Origin: JAVBNW01 sp031551255 | GTDB taxonomy: Bacteria; Bacillota; Clostridia; Christensenellales; UBA1750 | NCBI GenBank assembly: GCA_031551255.1 | Contig: JAVBNW010000113.1 | Location: forward strand, 1-8,667 | Length of the DNA stretch: 8,667 nt | Direction: 5' to 3' | Shown here: positions 5,493 to 8,667 of the stretch, piece after piece | How positions within the stretch are numbered: position 1 is the stretch's first letter | Layout of the letters: each line of letters begins with the position of its first letter | The notes under the pieces: generated by a model | Databases searched by the model: none | What the model saw: only the letters and a program-made list of their open reading frames with translations | What the model was told of the DNA's origin: nothing | Translations under genes and position numbers: made by a program

Positions 5493-7091
5493 TTACTCGC
5501 CGCGCCGGAGGCAGCGCCCGGTTCGCACGCCGGTAGGCAGGCTGTCGCGTACGGCGAAAGCGCCGTTCACCAGCACGTGTTCGATGCCCTTGCAGTAGGC
5601 ATGGGGCTTTTCGATGGTGGAAACGTCGTCAAGGTTTGGATAGTCAAGCACGACAACATCGGCATAGCAGCCCGCGCGCAGTAGTCCGCGCCCCTTGAGG
5701 CCAAAGTGCGCCGCCGCCATGGACGTCATCTTGCGGATCGCCTCCTCCAGCCCAAGGGTCTTTTCAACTTTTACGTGATGAGTAAGATAGTGCACCATGC
5801 CCATATAGTGGAGCGGAAAGGGCGTTGTGGCCGCGAGAGGGCCGTCGACAGTCGTCGACACGCCGTCAACCCCCAGCGAAAACAGCGGATGCGCGATGGT
5901 TTCGCGCATATGCGCGTCGGAAAACAGCCGCCCTACCGCCGACACCCCGCCATCTCTTTCCAGCGCCGCCGCCATGACGTCAAACAGGCAGTCCCATTCA
6001 TCCTTATGCCATAGCTCGGCAATCTTAGGGAAGGTCATGCCGTTGAGTTCCGGATAACCGGGGTTGTTTTGCAGGCGTACGCGGTACCATTCGCCGCGCG
6101 TGATAAAGCGCCAATACCGGTCGCACTCGCCGCGCAGGCGCAACCGCGTGCCGGCATCGCGAAGGAGCGCCGCGGCGTGAGCGTTGCCGTCCTTTCGCAT
6201 CCAGGCGGGCAGTATGCTTAGCAAGCCGCCTGTTCCGTAGTTCAGCGGCGTCATGTCGGCCTGTATATCCATCCCCTCGGCGCGTGCGCTTTCCATGCGC
6301 AGCACGGCGGTTTGCCAGCCGCCTTCGGGTGCGCCGGTGTTTTCACGCACGTTCAGGTGCGATATTTGCCCCTTGCAGCCCGATGCGCGCACGATCTTGA
6401 TAAATTCATCCACCGCCTCCACCACGCGCGCGTCGCGGTTGCGGATGTGGCTTACGTAAAAGCCGCCAAACCCTGCGCACACCTTGGCCAGACGGATGAT
6501 TTCTTCTGTGCGCGCCTCGCGCCCCGGGTCGAATTCCAGCCCGGTGGAGAGCCCGAAGGCGCCGTCTTCCATGGCCTTGACAAGGTCGTGCTCCATGGCG
6601 CCAAGCGCTTGACCGCCGGGTTCTTCGCCCTTCGCGCCCGTGCGCGAGCGCAGCGTATTGTGCCCCATGAGGTAGGCAAGGTTCGGGACAATGCCGCCAT
6701 CCTCAAGCGACTGGAACAGTTCCGCCAGGCCACCCGACCCCCCGGAGGGGCCGAAGAAATCTACAGAGCCTTCGCCCTGAACTTTGAGCGTCGTTCCTCC
6801 GCAGTTGCCAACGATCTCGGTCGTAATGCCCTGGCGTATCGTCGAGCAGGCGTCGCGGTTGCTTTGTATGGTGGAATCGGTGTGGCTATGCACATCCACA
6901 AAGCCCGGCGTAACCAGCTTGCCCATCGCGTCGATTACGGTTTCGGCCTGCGCGCCGTGAAGGAGCCCTACCTCGACGATAGAATCTCCCTTAATGGCGA
7001 TATCGGCGGGGAAGGCCGGGTTGCCCGTTCCATCGATCGCCCAGCCGCCGCGAATCAGGATGTCCAGCGGTTTCCGAACGGAGATATCCAT
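5493..7091 (-). CDS. N-acyl-D-amino-acid deacylase (D-aminoacylase family amidohydrolase)
   Basis: The 532-residue protein is a metal-dependent amidohydrolase of the D-aminoacylase type, which hydrolyses N-acyl-D-amino acids (or related amides) to the free D-amino acid. The N-terminal beta-sandwich strand DILIRGGWAIDGTG (10-23) leads to PGFVDVHSHTD (62-72), with metal ligands His68 and His70. Cys97 in VGNCGG is the bridging Cys typical of D-aminoacylases. His215 (YVSHIRNRD) and His245 (QISHLN) are further ligands, and Asp409 in LGVDGVS occupies the place of the usual SDG aspartate. GLEFDPG is at 184-190. The C-terminal KMTSMAAAHFGLKGRG (454-469) and GCYADVVVLD (474-483) close the beta domain. 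The common HPR near the end of the barrel is not seen. No signal peptide. AGGAGG is 8 nt before ATG. It lies 19 nt after the enolase-family gene, with which it forms an operon. Exact acyl substrate unknown. Confidence 0.92.
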   Translation of the reverse strand: MDISVRKPLDILIRGGWAIDGTGNPAFPADIAIKGDSIVEVGLLHGAQAETVIDAMGKLVTPGFVDVHSHTDSTIQSNRDACSTIRQGITTEIVGNCGGTTLKVQGEGSVDFFGPSGGSGGLAELFQSLEDGGIVPNLAYLMGHNTLRSRTGAKGEEPGGQALGAMEHDLVKAMEDGAFGLSTGLEFDPGREARTEEIIRLAKVCAGFGGFYVSHIRNRDARVVEAVDEFIKIVRASGCKGQISHLNVRENTGAPEGGWQTAVLRMESARAEGMDIQADMTPLNYGTGGLLSILPAWMRKDGNAHAAALLRDAGTRLRLRGECDRYWRFITRGEWYRVRLQNNPGYPELNGMTFPKIAELWHKDEWDCLFDVMAAALERDGGVSAVGRLFSDAHMRETIAHPLFSLGVDGVSTTVDGPLAATTPFPLHYMGMVHYLTHHVKVEKTLGLEEAIRKMTSMAAAHFGLKGRGLLRAGCYADVVVLDYPNLDDVSTIEKPHAYCKGIEHVLVNGAFAVRDSLPTGVRTGRCLRRGE

Positions 7092-7110
7092 GCTCCCTTC
7101 CTCCTTTGGG

Positions 7111-8271
7111 CTATAGAATCTGCCCTATCAAAGGCATATCCTCGTCTTCGATGTTGTCAAAGAACACCGATTCGCGCGTCTCATCCCGGCTGAACATCTC
7201 AAGCTTAGCGGGATCGAGCGCGACGCCCAGCCCCGGCCCCTCGGGCAATGCCATGCGCCCGCCCTTGAGCGGCAGCTGGGGGGAGATTACGTCGTCGGTT
7301 TGCAGCATGTAGTGCGTATCGTTCGCGAAGGGAAAGTTGGCGGATGCCGCGATCACGTGTGCGCCCGCGGCGGTGGCGACACCGGTTTCCGCCCAGGTGC
7401 CGATCGCGCACCATTTCCCGCAAGCGTCGGCCAGCGCGGCGATTTGCGAGGCGCGCGTCAGCCCGCCGGCTTCGGAAACGTAGATCACAAATACGTCGCA
7501 CGCGTCGTGCTTGATCAAATCGATGGCCGATTGCAGCGTCGAGCAACCCTCGTCGGCCGCGATGGGCACGTCCACGGCCCTTCGCACGGCGGCCATGGCA
7601 TCCAAGTCGTAATCCGGCACCGGCTGTTCGACATATTGGATGTCAAACGGCGTCATGGCCTTAATCCACTTGATCGCCGTGGGAACAGACCAGTTCATGT
7701 TGGCGTCCACGCGGATCTTGAGCGTAGAACCTACCGCATCGCGTATGGCGGCCAGCGTGTCGATGTCGTTGTTAAGATCGCGGCCCACCTTCAGCTTGAT
7801 TTCGGTATATCCCTCGTCGCGGTACGCGAGCGCTTTTTTCGCGTTGGCCTGAGGCGTATCGATGAACAAATAGCCCATATACCGGATGTCGCTGCGGCAC
7901 CTTCCGCCAAGCAGATTGTATACCGACGTGCCGAGCGCCTTGCCCTTAATATCCATAAGCGCCATCTCGATGCCGGATATGCCAAAGGCCGCGATGCGCG
8001 TAAAGTGACGCGTAAACTCCTCCATGCGCCGCACGAGGCGCTCGATGCGCATAGGGTCCTGGCCGATCAAAAATTGCCTAAGCTCGTGGTTGACGAGCGT
8101 TTCCACGGTGGGGAGGGTCGGCCCTACGCATTCGCCCAGGCCGACGATGCCTTCGTCGGTATGGATTTCGAGAATCATCGCGGGCGCCGATCTGCGTATG
8201 CCGCCCGACCACTTGACAGGGTTGAGCAGAGGAATGCGTACGCGCGTGGTTTTTACATCGGTAATCTTCAT
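7111..8271 (-). CDS. enolase-superfamily enzyme, muconate-lactonizing-like, lacking the second catalytic Lys
   Basis: This is a 386-residue mandelate racemase/muconate lactonizing enzyme family protein. An N-terminal capping domain (about 1-125) precedes the barrel. KLK at 159-161 (IKLKVG) matches the KxK base motif. Metal ligands are Asp189 (VDANMNW), Glu215 (VEQP) and Asp240 (ADEG). At residue 264, exactly 24 residues after Asp240, where muconate-lactonizing and dipeptide-epimerase members carry Lys, the sequence reads VIYVSEAGG, so Tyr264 replaces it. No obvious mandelate-racemase-type His dyad is present. The barrel ends with GTWAETG (291-297). Relatives racemise N-acyl amino acids, epimerise dipeptides, cycloisomerise or dehydrate acid sugars. 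The downstream D-aminoacylase points to acylated amino acids, but the missing Lys argues against simple racemisation. The ATG at 8271 is chosen because GGGAGG lies 7 nt upstream; the earlier ATG at 8286 overlaps that site. Confidence 0.9.
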   Translation of the reverse strand: MKITDVKTTRVRIPLLNPVKWSGGIRRSAPAMILEIHTDEGIVGLGECVGPTLPTVETLVNHELRQFLIGQDPMRIERLVRRMEEFTRHFTRIAAFGISGIEMALMDIKGKALGTSVYNLLGGRCRSDIRYMGYLFIDTPQANAKKALAYRDEGYTEIKLKVGRDLNNDIDTLAAIRDAVGSTLKIRVDANMNWSVPTAIKWIKAMTPFDIQYVEQPVPDYDLDAMAAVRRAVDVPIAADEGCSTLQSAIDLIKHDACDVFVIYVSEAGGLTRASQIAALADACGKWCAIGTWAETGVATAAGAHVIAASANFPFANDTHYMLQTDDVISPQLPLKGGRMALPEGPGLGVALDPAKLEMFSRDETRESVFFDNIEDEDMPLIGQIL

Positions 8272-8278
8272 CCGAACA

Positions 8279-8284
8279 CCTCCC
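8279..8284 (-). promoter_or_regulatory. ribosome binding site that fixes the enolase-family start
   Basis: GGGAGG on the minus strand, 7 nt before the ATG at 8271-8269. The in-frame ATG five codons earlier overlaps this site and has none of its own. Confidence 0.75.
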
Positions 8285-8317
8285 ATGTAGCCTAATTTTC
8301 ATGTGGTCTTTGCCTGT

Positions 8318-8346
8318 AGACTAGCATATGCGTGGCAGCCGGTCAA
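8318..8346 (-). promoter_or_regulatory. promoter of the enolase-deacylase operon
   Basis: On the minus strand TTGACC (8341-8346) is followed by exactly 17 nt and TAGTCT (8318-8323), which is preceded by TGC, an extended -10. Initiation would fall about 40 nt before the enolase-family start codon. The -35 is good and the -10 hexamer is poor (three of six). Confidence 0.55.
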
Positions 8347-8518
8347 CGCGGGAAGATACGGTTATCATCGCGATATGCAAGTCCTTAACGTGGCTCATGT
8401 ATGCCGGATGCTTGGAAACATTGTAGATGTAGCAATCCGGCATCGCGCAGGGCGGCACTCGGAAAGGCCTCTCGCTTACAACCACCACGTCTGCGTCATT
8501 TCCGGCCGGACTTGCATA
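8321..8518 (-). other. short open frame, possible C-terminal remnant of a further gene
   Basis: On the minus strand a frame is open from a TAA at 8519-8521 to a TAG at 8321-8323 (65 codons). Its codons look natural, with G or C in most third positions, and from an internal ATG at 8443 it would give 40 residues beginning MPDCYIYNVSKHP. I do not recognise the sequence. There is no ribosome binding site, and the stop falls in the predicted -10 of the next operon. It may be the tail of a gene whose body is spoiled by poor sequence to the right, or chance. It competes with the structured-RNA reading of the same region. Confidence 0.2.
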
Positions 8519-8520
8519 TT
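8372..8520 (+). ncRNA. possible structured RNA with nested helices
   Basis: Three nested inverted repeats are seen. ATATGCAAGTCC (8373-8384) is the exact reverse complement of GGACTTGCATAT (8508-8519), and a G-T pair extends it. Inside, ACGTGG (8388-8393) matches CCACGT (8485-8490). Inside that, ATGCCGGAT (8401-8409) matches ATCCGGCAT (8435-8443) and continues by 3 bp past a one-base bulge. A terminator-like hairpin with TTTT follows on the plus strand, and TATCAT (8363-8368) could be a -10 just before the first helix, without a good -35. I do not recognise a known riboswitch or RNA class. The plus strand is preferred only because of the terminator. Confidence 0.35.
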
Positions 8521-8564
8521 AGCCGGAATGAGCCCGCGCACGGCGGTCGCGCTCCGGCTCTTTT
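8521..8564 (+). terminator. terminator-like hairpin
   Basis: AGCCGGA (8521-8527) pairs with TCCGGCT (8553-8559). Inside it GCGC (8536-8539) pairs with GCGC (8549-8552), with an 8-nt bulge on the left side, and CTTTTAA follows. The U-run is short. No protein gene on the plus strand leads into it, so it would end the putative RNA at 8372-8520 or act on a leader of a gene beyond the window. Confidence 0.4.
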
Positions 8565-8572
8565 AAGCGGGG

Positions 8573-8609
8573 CCCCCCCCCGAACGCAAGGATTGGCGGG
8601 GGGGGGGGG
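8573..8609. repeat. C9 and G12 homopolymers near the right end
   Basis: Nine C (8573-8581) are followed 16 nt later by twelve G (8598-8609), then GC and five C. The tracts are complementary and lie in a stretch with no coding signal (8565-8667). This is most simply low-quality or artefactual sequence at a contig end, though true homopolymer tracts exist. Nothing else is seen between 8610 and 8667. Confidence 0.6.
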
Positions 8610-8667
8610 CGCCCCCGGCAGACAAACCGAGGGTGGTTAACCGAGATGTGGGGCGAGGCGGGAGGAC

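Noticed and set aside
6312..7193. 293-codon plus-strand open frame
   Set aside because: Antisense to the deacylase, with no family features and no start signal.
7300..8295. 331-codon plus-strand open frame
   Set aside because: Antisense to the enolase-family gene; no recognisable motif, no ribosome binding site. A shadow of GC-biased codons.
8303..8640. plus-strand open frames of 87 and 79 codons
   Set aside because: No ribosome binding site or recognisable motif, and the longer-reaching one runs through the suspicious homopolymers.

Overview
The window most resembles a piece of a moderately GC-rich Bacillota (Clostridia-type) chromosome, possibly a metagenomic contig. This rests on strong AGGAGG/GGGAGG ribosome binding sites, frequent GTG/TTG starts, an ammonia-dependent asparagine synthetase of the AsnA type, a type II dehydroquinase and compact, tightly coupled operons. 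It is an inference from gene content; there is no rRNA marker. I saw no tRNA, rRNA, CRISPR array, insertion sequence or phage gene.

Layout, left to right. (1) 1-443, minus strand: a small P-loop kinase/AAA_33-type ATPase whose C-terminus runs off the left edge. (2) 631-2405, minus strand: a two-gene operon, a Gfo/Idh/MocA oxidoreductase followed by an alpha/beta hydrolase. The stop and start share one base (TAATG), which suggests a small sugar- or glycoside-related catabolic unit. (3) 2406-2547: a divergent promoter region. (4) 2548-4340, plus strand: aroE-aroQ-aroK, three consecutive-type shikimate pathway enzymes (dehydroquinase, shikimate dehydrogenase, shikimate kinase) packed with a 15-nt gap and then a 4-nt overlap. 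(5) 4335-5342, minus strand: asnA, convergent with aroK. Its 3' end overlaps aroK and its terminator lies inside the aroK coding sequence. Its leader has a clear promoter followed by a long hairpin and a dyad. (6) 5493-8271, minus strand: an enolase-superfamily (muconate-lactonizing-like) enzyme followed 19 nt later by an N-acyl-D-amino-acid deacylase, with its own promoter at 8318-8346. (7) 8347-8667: no confident gene. It holds a nested set of inverted repeats followed by a terminator-like hairpin (possible structured RNA on the plus strand), a competing short minus-strand reading frame, and then C9/G12 homopolymers that look like low-quality contig-end sequence.

The most notable points are: the enolase-family protein has Tyr where the second catalytic Lys of the muconate-lactonizing subgroup normally sits, yet is paired with a D-aminoacylase; the shikimate kinase has Phe in place of the P-loop glycine just before the catalytic Lys; the asnA terminator is embedded in the aroK coding sequence; the asnA leader can form mutually exclusive structures; a perfect 13-bp hairpin begins 26 nt into the translationally coupled hydrolase gene; and there is a possible structured RNA near the right edge. 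None of these amounts to a demonstrated new system; they are leads.
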